Positions 54,303 to 63,599 are shown, numbered from the stretch's first letter. The stretch: 64,000 nucleotides of DNA from Sva-07 sp963698435 (GCA_963698435.1 CAVOQV010000011.1:243019-307018); one strand, 5' to 3'. Translations and numbers: made by a program. Notes: generated by a model not told the origin, from the sequence alone.

Positions 54303-56285
54303 ATGGCGACCGATGAACAGGGCCTGCTGCGGCCGGCCAGCCAACACCCGTCGTTGGGCCAACTGATCAGACGGTCGATCGCGACGGTGCTGGTCGTCAC
54401 GGTCGCACTCATCTTGTCGGCGTGGGTGCTCGACGGGTTCTCCATCGACACCTTCGGGCACGCGTTGTTGGCCGGTGCCGTCGTCGGCCTGGTCGATGCG
54501 CTCGTCTGGCCGGCATTTGCGTTCCTCCTGGTGCCGCTGTCGGTCTACACGCTCGGCCTGGCGAACCTGGTCGTGAATGCCCTGGTGACGTGGGTCGTGC
54601 TCGATGAGATTCCGGGTGTGCGTCTCGACGGGTTCTGGACAGCGCTGCTCGTTGCGCTGATCACGACGACGGTCGGCACACTGCTGAGCAGCGCACTCGC
54701 GCTCGACGACGACAGCTGGTACGACCAGCGCACAGCGCGACGTCGACGTCGCCACCGTGGCACCACGATCACCGACGTTCCCGGCGTGGTGTTCGTCCAG
54801 GTCGACGGCCTGTCAGAGCATGCACTGCGGTTCGCTCTCGAATCAGGTGACGCTCCGACGTTGCATCGATGGCTGAACGACGAGAGCCACCGCGGGGTCG
54901 GCTGGCAGACCGAATGGTCGTCACAGACCGGTGTCAGCCAGTGCGGGATCCTGCACGGATCAACCGTCGACATGCCTGCCTTCCGATGGGTCGAGAAGTC
55001 GACCGGCGAGTTGATGGTGTCGAACCACCCGAAGTCTGCTCAGGAGATCGAACGCCGCCACAGCGACGGCAACGGCCTGCTCGCTCACAACGGATCGAGC
55101 TACGCCAACCTGTTCACCGGCGATGCCGAGCGCGCCGTGTTGACGATGAGCGTCGCCGGCCGGCGCAAGGAGGACAAGCTCGGCGCGGGGTACGCGCAGT
55201 ACTTCTCGAGACCGGCGAACGCCATCCGGACGTTGAACTCCAGCATCGCCGAGCTGTTCCGTGAGCGACGCGCAGCGCGTGACCAGATCCGGCGCGGCGT
55301 CGAGCCGAGGGTCAGTCGGAACTGGACCTATGCATTCCTGCGGGCCTTCACCACGATCATCAGTCGCGACGTGTGCGTCAACGGCGTCCTGAACGACATG
55401 GCCGAAGGACGCGACGCGATCTACATCGACTTCCTCGGCTACGACGAGGTGTCTCACCACTCGGGGCCGCTGCGCGAGGACACCCTGCGGGTCCTGCGCG
55501 ACATCGACCGTCAGATCGCCCGCTTCGAGCGCGCAGTCCCGTTCGCGCCGCGGCCCTACCGGATCGTGGTGCTGTCCGACCACGGCCAGACGCAGGGGGC
55601 CACGTTCGAGGAGCGTTTCGGTGAGTCGCTCGCCGCAGTGGTCGGGCGGCTGTGCGGCGCCGCGGTCGACGTCGACGACGATTCCGAGGCGGGCCGTACG
55701 GAGTCGTCGGCGTGGCTGCGCAGCGCCCGCAACGACGACCACGAACTGGAGCGTTCCGAGACCGAGCCGATGGTCCTGGCATCGGGCAACCTCGGACTGG
55801 TGTATCTGCCCGACGGCGATCGTCGGCTGACGTTGGAGGAGATCGAGGGTCGCTACCCGGACCTGGTGACGGGACTGGTCGCACACCCGGGTGTGGGCTT
55901 CGTGCTCGTCCAGACCGCTGCGACGGGCCCGGTCGTCATCTCGTCGACCGGACGCCGCGTCATCGACACCGGCGACGTCGAGGGTGACGACCCGCTCGAA
56001 CCGTTCGGGCCCGGCGCCGTGGCGATGGTCGCCAGGGCAGCTGCGTACTCGACGGCCGGTGACGTGATGGTCAACAGCATGTACGACGCCGAGCGTGACG
56101 AGGTCGCCGCATTCGAGCACCAGGTGAGTTCGCACGGTGGTCTCGGCGGTCCACAGACCCACCCCTTCGTCATCTTCCCGATGGATTTGTCCGAGCCGTC
56201 CGCACCGATCGAGGGCCCGTCGGCGCTCCATCGCGTGCTCAAGGGATGGCTGCGGGAGCTGGGACAGCCGGTCGAGGTGTCGTGA
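54303..56285 (+). CDS. Fusion of a four-segment membrane domain and an alkaline-phosphatase-superfamily domain
   Basis: 660 residues. The first 150 have four hydrophobic segments with AGAVVGLVDALVWPAFAFLL and LVPLSVYTLGLANLVVNALV, matching the PF04020-type 'phage holin family' membrane protein (named by homology, not a true holin). The rest is a phosphodiesterase/alkaline-phosphatase-superfamily domain: VVFVQVDGLSEHAL, a metal-binding Asp, WQTEWSSQTGVSQCGILHGS with the usual nucleophile region, YIDFLGYDEVSHHSGPLRED and VVLSDHGQTQGATFEERFG. It may act on a membrane lipid, polymer or nucleotide; unknown. ATG at 54303. DUF1622 follows with overlap. Confidence 0.85.
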   Translation: MATDEQGLLRPASQHPSLGQLIRRSIATVLVVTVALILSAWVLDGFSIDTFGHALLAGAVVGLVDALVWPAFAFLLVPLSVYTLGLANLVVNALVTWVVLDEIPGVRLDGFWTALLVALITTTVGTLLSSALALDDDSWYDQRTARRRRRHRGTTITDVPGVVFVQVDGLSEHALRFALESGDAPTLHRWLNDESHRGVGWQTEWSSQTGVSQCGILHGSTVDMPAFRWVEKSTGELMVSNHPKSAQEIERRHSDGNGLLAHNGSSYANLFTGDAERAVLTMSVAGRRKEDKLGAGYAQYFSRPANAIRTLNSSIAELFRERRAARDQIRRGVEPRVSRNWTYAFLRAFTTIISRDVCVNGVLNDMAEGRDAIYIDFLGYDEVSHHSGPLREDTLRVLRDIDRQIARFERAVPFAPRPYRIVVLSDHGQTQGATFEERFGESLAAVVGRLCGAAVDVDDDSEAGRTESSAWLRSARNDDHELERSETEPMVLASGNLGLVYLPDGDRRLTLEEIEGRYPDLVTGLVAHPGVGFVLVQTAATGPVVISSTGRRVIDTGDVEGDDPLEPFGPGAVAMVARAAAYSTAGDVMVNSMYDAERDEVAAFEHQVSSHGGLGGPQTHPFVIFPMDLSEPSAPIEGPSALHRVLKGWLRELGQPVEVS

Positions 56286-56665
56286 GTTCGACAGGACCCA
56301 CGATCGGCGACTGGGAGGTCGCGAGCAACGTCTCGGAGTGGATCGAGATCGCGGCCGTCACGGTGATCGCAGCGACCGTCGTCGTCGCGAGTGCGATCAT
56401 GATCCGAGGCGCGGTCGTGGGACGGGGCGCAAAGCGGGCGTTGTGGACGTTCAGGCAGGCGTTCTCCGCCGGAGTGCTGTTGGGTCTCGATCTGTTGATC
56501 GCTGCCGACATCATCCGCACCGTCACCCTCGAGCCGACGCTCGAGAACGTGGCAGCGCTGGGCCTGCTGGTGGTCGTGCGCACCTTTCTTGCGTGGGCGC
56601 TCGTTCTCGAAGCCGAAGGCCGGTGGCCGTGGCAGCAGCAGGACGATCCGGAGCCGCCTGCCTGA
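56282..56665 (+). CDS. DUF1622-family membrane protein
   Basis: 127 residues with three hydrophobic segments. The middle and end (FRQAFSAGVLLGLDLLIAAD, IIRTVTLEPTLENVAALGLL, VVVRTFLAWALVLEAEGRWP) fit the DUF1622 family. Function unknown. GTG at 56282 overlaps the stop of the phosphatase fusion gene (GTGA), so the two are probably one functional unit. Confidence 0.87.
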   Translation: MSSTGPTIGDWEVASNVSEWIEIAAVTVIAATVVVASAIMIRGAVVGRGAKRALWTFRQAFSAGVLLGLDLLIAADIIRTVTLEPTLENVAALGLLVVVRTFLAWALVLEAEGRWPWQQQDDPEPPA

Positions 56666-56680
56666 GGTGGACAGCCTCAG
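56662..56680. terminator. Hairpin between convergent genes
   Basis: CTGAGG, seven bases, CCTCAG at the end of the DUF1622 gene, before the convergent methyltransferase gene. A short stem; likely but weak. Confidence 0.4.
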
Positions 56681-56699
56681 CGGCGTGCGTCGTTGCTGT

Positions 56700-57389
56700 T
56701 CAGCAGCGTCGCCAGCGGACGCCGAGCACGCTGGGCAGGTGGTCCTGTCCCCGTTGGCTCGTCGACGTGGCGACCGTGTGGGTGGTTGCTCCCGCCTCGA
56801 CAACCCGCTCGAGGTGCCATCCAGCGCCAGCAGCGGTCGTGAGGAGGTCGCCGATCGGTCGGTGATGCAGGACGACCTCTCGGTGTCCGGCTGGTTGGGT
56901 GAGGGAGCCGGGCTGGAGGTAGCGACCCCAGCGCCACACCAACTGACCGGTGTCGTCGACGAGCGGGACGGAGTCGGGGGCGGTGACAACCGGGTGGTTC
57001 ATCACGACGACGAGGGTGCCGTCGGGTCGGACTGCGGAGGCGACCTGCTCGAAGAACTCGCGGTGGTCGGCGATCAGGTCGAGCAGACCGACGGCAACTG
57101 CCCGGTCGATCGCGCCGGGTCGTACCCATGACAGGTCCGGCAGGCGACACCGTACGACTGGGGCATGCTTGCTGGCGGCGACGAGCAACCGGTGTGACAG
57201 GTCGACGCCCACGGTGCCATCGCCGAGCAGCCCGAGTGCCTGGCCATCGCCACACCCGAGGTCGAGCGAACGCCCGCTGGTCGGTTCGATCAGCGCGCGG
57301 ACGACGTCGAGCATCTCGTCGGAGTCGGCGGGACCATCGCCGGTCGCGGCGATCCACCACTCGGCGATGTCGTCCCAGTCGTCGCTCAC
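56700..57389 (-). CDS. Class I SAM-dependent methyltransferase
   Basis: 229 residues. Motif I is SLDLGCGDGQALGLLGDGTV followed by GVDLSHRLLVAA. AVGLLDLIADHREFFEQVAS and VRPDGTLVVVMNHPVVTAPD fit the later motifs. The acceptor is unknown. GTG at 57389 (SDDWDDIAEWWIAATGDGPA) overlaps the stop of the SRPBCC gene by four bases, so the two are coupled. Confidence 0.85.
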   Translation of the reverse strand: MSDDWDDIAEWWIAATGDGPADSDEMLDVVRALIEPTSGRSLDLGCGDGQALGLLGDGTVGVDLSHRLLVAASKHAPVVRCRLPDLSWVRPGAIDRAVAVGLLDLIADHREFFEQVASAVRPDGTLVVVMNHPVVTAPDSVPLVDDTGQLVWRWGRYLQPGSLTQPAGHREVVLHHRPIGDLLTTAAGAGWHLERVVEAGATTHTVATSTSQRGQDHLPSVLGVRWRRC

Positions 57390-57847
57390 CGAGCCTCGAG
57401 CACTGCTTTCAGGTTGGCCATCGTCGTCTCGCAGCCCCGCAGCAATTGGTCGCGTCGGCCCTCGATCGTGCCGGGGTAGATCTCGGGGTGTTCGAGCAGC
57501 GGGGCGTCGAACGATTCGGTGACCACACACCCGTCTCCGTCCGGTTCGACCAGGTACGTCCACACCGTTGCGTACGGGAAGTCCGGGGGCACCTCGTAGG
57601 AGAACGAATGCCCGGGCGTGAACTCGGTGACGACGCAGTCGGCATGCCACTCGTAGTCGCGCGCCCTGTTGTGTCCCCGGAACCGGGCGCCGACCTCGAT
57701 GCGCGTGGACGGTTCGAGGAACTCGCAGCGGACGTTCTCGGGGCTGAGTTCGGGCAGCTTGGTCAGATCGGTGAGGTGGGCGAAGGCGTCAGCGGCGGAG
57801 GCCTCGATGCGCACGCTGGCCGATCCTCGAGTCGGAGATGTGTCCAT
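57386..57847 (-). CDS. SRPBCC/polyketide-cyclase-like protein
   Basis: 153 residues of the START/SRPBCC helix-grip fold. Evidence is the N-terminal SVRIEASAADAFAHLTDLTK and PELSPENVRCEFL, then FSYEVPPDFPYATVWTYLVE and the C-terminal helix GCETTMANLKAVLEA. A small hydrophobic ligand pocket is expected. Function unknown. Coupled with the downstream methyltransferase gene. Confidence 0.82.
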   Translation of the reverse strand: MDTSPTRGSASVRIEASAADAFAHLTDLTKLPELSPENVRCEFLEPSTRIEVGARFRGHNRARDYEWHADCVVTEFTPGHSFSYEVPPDFPYATVWTYLVEPDGDGCVVTESFDAPLLEHPEIYPGTIEGRRDQLLRGCETTMANLKAVLEAR

Positions 57848-57852
57848 GGGGC

Positions 57853-58398
57853 TCAGCTTGGCGTCTCAGGTTCCGTCAGCTCGAAGCCGTGCACCGGATG
57901 GCGCAGCAGCACCACCACGCTCACCACCGCCAGCCAAGCGGGGAACACGAAGATCAGCGGCTCGCTGACGGTCACGTTGACCAGTACGACGACGCCGAGC
58001 GCATAGCTCAACAGGATCAACCAGTTCGGCAGCGTCTTGGTCGCTCGAGCGAGTGTTGCCGTCGACAGCATCACGAGTGCGGTGAAACGTGGAGCGAAGA
58101 CCGAGAGCGCGATGGCGGCGAAGCTGCGGAACGAAATGGTCGCGACCACGACGACCTGGAGCGACAGCAGTGCGTTGGGACCGGTGTTGTCCTCGGCGTA
58201 GAAGCTCACGATGTCGGCATCGGTCGTATCGACGCTCGGGGCCTGGGAGTCCCGTATGCCGACCGACCAGCCGATCGCGCTGATGACGCCCGCGATGGCG
58301 GCCGCCTCGATCGACGCGAGTCGGGCTCGCCACGGTCGGGATCCGGCGAGAGGATCGGCGGGCAGCTGCACCGATGCCGACACTACCCAGTGGTGCAT
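57853..58398 (-). CDS. Small integral membrane protein of unknown function
   Basis: 181 residues with about four hydrophobic segments (IEAAAIAGVISAIGWSVGI; LLSLQVVVVATISFRSFAAI; WLILLSYALGVVVLVNVTVS; FPAWLAVVSVVVLL). The C-terminal PLIFVFPAWLAVVSVVVLLR resembles uncharacterised actinobacterial membrane proteins that are usually longer, so an internal deletion between the second and third segments is possible; this rests on memory and is weak. ATG at 58398 is one option; a GTG at 58383 is another. Divergent from the EF-hand gene with only nine bases between starts. Confidence 0.65.
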   Translation of the reverse strand: MHHWVVSASVQLPADPLAGSRPWRARLASIEAAAIAGVISAIGWSVGIRDSQAPSVDTTDADIVSFYAEDNTGPNALLSLQVVVVATISFRSFAAIALSVFAPRFTALVMLSTATLARATKTLPNWLILLSYALGVVVLVNVTVSEPLIFVFPAWLAVVSVVVLLRHPVHGFELTEPETPS

Positions 58399-58407
58399 AC
58401 TGGGCCG

Positions 58408-58659
58408 ATGGATGACAGCGAGGTCGAAGAAGGTCACGTGTTCCGTCACCACGACGAGGTCGAGACCGCATCACCCGAGGAAGTCGACGCGTACGACCTC
58501 GACGACGACGGCAAGATCTCGCTCGCGGAGATGGGCCGCGCCCAGATCGGGATCGTCGACGCACGTCTCGAACAGATCGCCGAGCACGATGGTGTCACCG
58601 GCAAGCTCGCCGAGGCGGCGCACAAGGTGCTCGACGCCATCGACAACGACGAAACCTGA
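58408..58659 (+). CDS. Small acidic protein with one canonical EF-hand loop
   Basis: 83 residues, acidic. Residues 30-41, DLDDDGKISLAE, match the canonical 12-residue EF-hand loop with Asp at positions 1, 3 and 5, Gly at 6, Ile at 8 and Glu at 12. A helix (EMGRAQIGIVDARLEQIAEH) follows. Calcium binding is the expected property. No signal peptide, so it should be cytoplasmic. It lies about 90 bases upstream of a P-type cation ATPase gene on the same strand, which suggests a link with cation homeostasis (inference). ATG at 58408. Confidence 0.78.
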   Translation: MDDSEVEEGHVFRHHDEVETASPEEVDAYDLDDDGKISLAEMGRAQIGIVDARLEQIAEHDGVTGKLAEAAHKVLDAIDNDET

Positions 58660-58746
58660 GCGCACCCGACGGCCCGCACGCCGTTCGGCGCTCGATCGAG
58701 TCTCTCGGCCCTATGCGATCGCCGCGGGGGCCGGTTGGCTGTATGC

Positions 58747-61462
58747 ATGGGTGAGGGATCGATCCTTGCGCGAGCCGGCTTCCCGGTCGGAGGCGATACC
58801 GGCGCTGTGGCGTGGCACAGCCTGCACGGGGACGCGGTCGAGCGGCTGCTCGAAACCGGCGGCCACGGCCTCAGCGACGCGGATGCGTCGGCGCGCCGTT
58901 CTCGATACGGACCGAACCAACTCGAGGAGGAACCACCGACACCGGCCTGGCTGGTGTTCGCCCGTCAGTTCCGCAGCCCGCTGATCTTCATCCTGCTCGC
59001 CGCGCTCGCCGTCACGGTGGTGCTCGGCGAGCACCTGGACGCCGTGGTGATCGCCGCGGTGCTGGTGTTGAACGCAGTGATCGGGTTCACGCAGGAACGC
59101 AAGGCCGAGGGTGCGGTGCTCGCGTTGATGCAGTTGGTGGTGCCCCACGCCGCGTGTCATCCGCGACGGCCGCGACGAAGAGATCGACAGCCGGGATCTC
59201 GTGCCGGGCGACGTCGTCCTGCTCGAGTCCGGTGCGCGGATACCGGCCGATCTGCGCCTCGTCGGGACGAACGCACTGCAGGTCGACGAGTCGTTGCTGA
59301 CGGGTGAGTCGGTGTCGGTCACCAAGCACATCGGGCCGGTGGGTCTCGACGCGCAGCTGGCGGACCGGTCGTGCATGGCCTACACGGGAGCGACTGTCAC
59401 CGCGGGTCGAGGCCGCGGCGTGGTCGTCGCGACCGGGTCGAACACCGAGCTCGGCGCGATCGCTGGGCTCATGCGATCCGAAACGGTCGCCGCCACCCCG
59501 CTGCAGCGCCGGATGGACAAATTCGCCCGGATCATCGGCATCGCGGTCGGGTTGGCGGCGGTGCTCGCGTTCTCCAGTGGTGTCGCGCTCGGGGAACCCG
59601 TCGAGGACATGTTCCTCGTCGCCGTGGCGCTGGCGGTGTCCGCCGTGCCGGAAGGCCTTCCGGTTGCGGTCACGATCACGCTCGCCGTCGGTGTTCGGCG
59701 TATGGCGCGACGCAACGCGATCGTCCGGCGACTCCCGGCGGTCGAGACACTGGGCAGCACGACGGTGATCGGTTCCGACAAGACCGGCACGCTCACCGAG
59801 AACCGGATGACCGTCGAAGAGATCTGGACGCCCGGCCATCGCTACGCCCTCGCTGGAGGAGTTCCCGACGGCGAGTACCTCGAAGGCGACGAACCGGCCA
59901 CGATCGGTGACCACCCGGGGCTGCACGAAACCCTGCTTGCAGGCGTCCTCACGAACGAGGCCGACCTCTACTGGGCAGGTGACGACCTGGCCACCACCGG
60001 CGACCCCACCGAGGTCGCGCTGCTGCTGTCGGCGCTCACCGCAGCGCTGGAACCCGGCGACGTGCGCACCGCCTACCCGGTGTTCGCGGAGATCCCGTTC
60101 GAGCCGACCCAGCAGTACTCGGCCAGTATCCGCATCCGCAAGGAAAGGCACACGGTATTCGTCAAGGGGGCGCCCGAACGGGTGCTGGGCATGTGCACCC
60201 AGATGCTCACCGACGACGGGCCGGTACCGCTCGACGTCGAGGCGATCGCCGACGCCGCACGCAGCATGGCCGCCAGCGGGCAACGCGTGCTCGGCTTCGC
60301 TCGCCGCACACTCGCCGACCCGCTGGGTGACCCGGACGACGTGACCGAACCCGATGGGCTCGTCTTCGTCGGGTTGCAGGGGATGATCGATCCACCGCGC
60401 GCCGGCGTGGCTGACTCCATCGCCGCCTGCCAGGCCGCCGGCATCCGCGTCGTGATGATCACGGGTGACCACGTCGACACGGCGCGAGCCATCGCCACGC
60501 AGCTCGGCATCACGGCGAACGATGATGCACTGACGGGGACGGCGCTCGCTGAGCTCGACGACGAGGCGTTGGCCGACCGTGTCGACCACGTCTCGGTCTA
60601 CGCCCGCGTGTCTCCGGCGGACAAGCTACGCATCGTCCGGGCTCTCCAGGCCAGAGGCGAGATCGTCGCCGTCACCGGCGACGGCGTCAACGATGCTCCA
60701 GCGCTCAAGGCAGCGGAGATCGGCATCGCCATGGGCAACCAGGGAACCGATGTCGCCCGCGAGGCGTCCGAGATGGTGCTGGCCGACGACAACTTCGTCT
60801 CGATCACCGCGGCGGTCGAGGAAGGGCGGGTGACCTTCGACAACATCCGCAAGGTCACCTTCTTCCTCGTGTCCACCGGTGCCGCGGAGATCACGGCCAT
60901 CCTCGTCGCGGTCTGGCTCCAATGGCCACTCATTCTCCTGCCCGCGCAGCTGCTCTGGCTCAACCTGGTGACCAACGGCGTCCAAGACGTCGCGCTCGCC
61001 TTCGAGCCCGCCGAGCGTGGCGTCCTGCAGCGACCGCCGCGCCGACCCGGCGGGGGAGTCCTCGACTGGCTGATGTGGGAGCGCGTGGTGCTCGCCGGAC
61101 TCGTGATGGGCGCCGGCATGTTGGCGATGTTCCGCTGGGAACTCAACACCACCGACTCGCTGATCGCGGCCCAGACGGTCGCGTTGACCACGATGGTCGT
61201 GTTCCAGGTGTTCCAGGCCGGCAACTCACGGTCCGAGACAGAGTCGGTATTCCGTCGCAGCCCGTTCTCCAACAAGCTCCTGTTCATCGCCACGATCGCT
61301 GCTCTCGGCATCCACGCGGCAGCGCTGTATCTGCCACCGACTCAGTACGTGTTGCGAGTCGAGCCGATCGGGCTCGGCACCTGGCTGCGTATTGTGGTGG
61401 TGGCCACGAGCATCATCGTGGCGATGGAGCTCCACAAGGCGTTTCGTCGACGACCGAGCTGA
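58747..61462 (+). CDS. P-type (type II-like) cation-transporting ATPase (one +1 frameshift)
   Basis: About 904 residues after correction. The N-terminal cation ATPase domain is WHSLHGDAVERLLETGGHGL with SRYGPNQLEEE. Then come the actuator with LLTGESVSV, the M4 motif AVPEGLPVAVTITLAVG, the phosphorylated Asp in GSDKTGTLT (codon 59777), the KGAPER nucleotide site, VTGDGVNDAPALK, and M5-M6 ending LLWLNLVTNGVQDVALAFEP. The frame shifts at about 59149-59154 (VVPHA to RVIRDGRDEEID). Compared with SERCA, the Glu of PEGLP is kept, but by my alignment the M5 Asn becomes Gly and the M6 Asp of NLVTDG becomes Asn, so ion choice (Ca2+ or other) is open. Confidence 0.9.
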
Positions 61463-61496
61463 CGGAGCAGTCGGTCTCGCTCGGCTGCCCCGATGT

Positions 61497-61536
61497 CGCT
61501 CCCGGCGAACGGGGGCGTTCGAGTCGATCGGGAGCG
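61497..61536. terminator. Bidirectional terminator-like hairpin
   Basis: CGCTCCCG and CGGGAGCG form a perfect 8-bp outer stem, with CGAAC and GTTCG pairing inside. It lies between the convergent ATPase and LuxR genes. Confidence 0.6.
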
Positions 61537-61539
61537 TAC

Positions 61540-62593
61540 TCAGTCGCTCCGGTGCACTGCTGCGTGGAAGCCGTCGAGGAGGTGGTCGGAGAACACGCGA
61601 GCGACCAGTTCCCCGCGCGTGGTGAAGCCGGTCTTGGCGAAGATCGCCTTCACGTGGTCGCGGACCGTGTGCGGCGAGATGCTCAACTCCATGGCGATCT
61701 CCTTCGTCGCGAGCCCGCGGGCGAGGTGGATCACGATGTCGATCTCGCGTTCGGTCAGGCCGTAGGCCTCGAGCAAGATCGGTGTGAGATCGGCCGCCCG
61801 GGCCGGTTCGATCATCACCGCAACCGATCCGCGGTCACCTTCCATCGGAATCGCCGTCACCCGCCGCCACACCCCCGAGGTTCCGTGCACACGGGTCGCG
61901 ATGTGCGTCGATGACCGGCTGGCCCGGGCCCGGGTGACCACGTTGCGGACGATGGCGGGAAGTCCATCCTCGTCGACACCGACGGTGCGGAGGTCGTCGA
62001 GCATGCCGCCGGCCTCGATGGTGAGGTCGTCGACCCGGTTGTCGGCATCGACGACCAGCATCGACGCCGAGCCCTTCGCCTCCGTGTCGAGCGCTACCAC
62101 CGCCGCCCGCAGGGCCTTGGCGATGATCGGCACCAGGTTCTCGACGTGACGACACTCCTCGTCGGTGAACGGGCCGTCGTCGAGTGGCCCGCAACAGGCT
62201 CACCACGCCCCAGCACCGCGTGCCCACCACGAACGCCGCCCGCAGCTCGTCCGCCACCCCCAACTGGGCGTAGAGGTTCGTGTAGATCGGCGCTCGGTCG
62301 AGGTCGCCGTCGGTCGCCTCGTACAGCGTTGCGACCGAGGTGGTGCTCCGGGCCAGATCGGTGAACTTGTTGTAGCCCGGTGCGAGGAGTTCGTTGTCCC
62401 AGAACGGCCCACACGCTTCGGCGGCGAATCCTTCGACCATCCCGCCGGTCGGGAGCAGGGTGTCCGGATCGACGGTCATCAGCGCGCCCCACGAGAACGT
62501 CGCCACGTCGTGCAACGCGGCCTGCGTGGCTTCGAGCGTGGCGCTCAGGATCGGGGTGGTCGTCGCCCAGGCGGCGGAGGCGGTCACGTGCAC
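61540..62593 (-). CDS. LuxR-type HTH transcriptional regulator (one +1 frameshift)
   Basis: About 350 residues after correction. The C-terminal HTH is GLTEREIDIVIHLARGLATK, EIAMELSISPHTVRDHVKAI, then FAKTGFTTRGELVARVF, typical of LuxR/FixJ DNA-binding domains. The N-terminal half is GAF-like (WGALMTVDPDTLLPTGGMVE, FVVGTRCWGVVSLLRA). The frame changes at about 62176-62184: SLLRA then TDDGPFTDEECRHVENLVPI in the next frame. GTG at 62593 is used as start; a more upstream start (MAVADFTR) would need another indel. Divergent from the VOC gene at 62781, which may be its target. Confidence 0.85.
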
Positions 62594-62780
62594 GGGTGAA
62601 GTCGGCGACGGCCATGACCCGACAGTAGAGCGATCGTCGCGCCGGTCCCATCCCCTGATCGAGGGGTGGTGACCCCTCGAGGAGGAGTGAGAAACGCCCG
62701 TCGAAGGGATTCACAGCTGGCATCGGCGTCCGTACCGTCGTCGTCGACCCGATACACGACCCGAGTTCCAGGAGGAACAC

Positions 62781-63236
62781 ATGACGACCACCGACACCGT
62801 GCCCGAGATCGGATCGAGCACCGGCCCTGGCCTCACCGGCATCCAACACGTCGGTCTGACCGTTCGAGACGTCGAGGCCAGCGCCGAGTGGTACGAGCAG
62901 GTGCTGGGCCTGCAACGCCAGTTCGAGGAACCCCATCACCACAGCAACGAGGGCGGGTACGCCGTCGTACTCGGCACCCCGGACATGTCGCTCAACGTCG
63001 GTCTCGACCATCATCCCGCCAACAGCGGCGACGGTTTCGATCCGACTCGCACAGGATTGGATCATGTCTGCTTCCAGGTGAGTGGTACCGATGCGCTCGC
63101 TGCATGGGTCGCGCACCTCGACCAGCAGGGCGTCGGCAACTCCGGCGTGTACGCCATGGAGGGCACCCCGTTCTCGCTCGTCACGTTCAACGATCCAGAC
63201 GGGATCCAGCTCGAGCTGATCGCCTTCGGCGGCTAG
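62781..63236 (+). CDS. VOC-family protein
   Basis: 151 residues. The vicinal-oxygen-chelate fold is visible in GIQHVGLTVRDVEASAEWYE, RQFEEPHHHSNEGGYAVVLG, GLDHVCFQVSGTDALAAWVA and LVTFNDPDGIQLELIAF, with His and Glu metal ligands at the expected places. Close to glyoxalase and ring-cleavage dioxygenase families; the substrate is unknown. ATG at 62781 follows an AGGAGGA site. Divergent from the LuxR gene, with the promoters of both in the 187-base gap. Confidence 0.9.
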   Translation: MTTTDTVPEIGSSTGPGLTGIQHVGLTVRDVEASAEWYEQVLGLQRQFEEPHHHSNEGGYAVVLGTPDMSLNVGLDHHPANSGDGFDPTRTGLDHVCFQVSGTDALAAWVAHLDQQGVGNSGVYAMEGTPFSLVTFNDPDGIQLELIAFGG

Positions 63237-63392
63237 ACCGGAATCGAGCCGAGGACTCGTTACTCCTCCGACAGTGAGCGGGATTACGTGCGGGCGACTC
63301 GAGCAGCACCCCGTCACAGTGCGCCGGAACTCATGAGCGGATCGGAAGTGGTGATCTGGTGAGCTTCTGCACACACAAGCCTGTCGAAGACG

Positions 63393-63530
63393 GGCCGACC
63401 GAAGAAGCACATCCGCCGCACCATCGCCGATTCCACCTTCGACGTCGCCGCGACCGGGTGCCCAGTGGCGGCATCTGTCCGACAAGTATCAGCCATGGTC
63501 GATCGCGGACAGTTGCCAACTGGACTCCGC
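63393..63530 (+). pseudogene. Remnant of an IS5-family transposase N-terminus
   Basis: Reading from 63393 gives GRPKKHIRRTIADSTFDVAA then TGC, and after dropping one C of the CCC near 63460 the frame continues QWRHLSDKYQPWSIADSCQL. GRP-K-H and TGCQWRxLxxxxxPW are hallmarks of the N-terminal domain (DUF4096-type) of IS5-group transposases. Start codon, frame and downstream DDE domain are missing, so it is a fragment. Confidence 0.45.
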
Positions 63531-63570
63531 TGTGGTGAAGGTGGCCGGACCGCAAGCGCCGATCCAACGC

Positions 63571-63599
63571 GGCACCTTGCACATGCTGTGCAAGGTGCC
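63571..63599. repeat. Perfect 13-bp inverted repeat
   Basis: GGCACCTTGCACA, TGC loop, then its exact complement. A strong hairpin on either strand, just downstream of the IS5-like remnant. It could be a terminator, a remnant of a mobile element end, or chance. Confidence 0.55.

Noticed and set aside
54303..54720. Phage holin as evidence of a prophage
   Set aside because: The PF04020-type domain carries the word holin by annotation history; no phage genes lie nearby and it is fused to a phosphatase domain.
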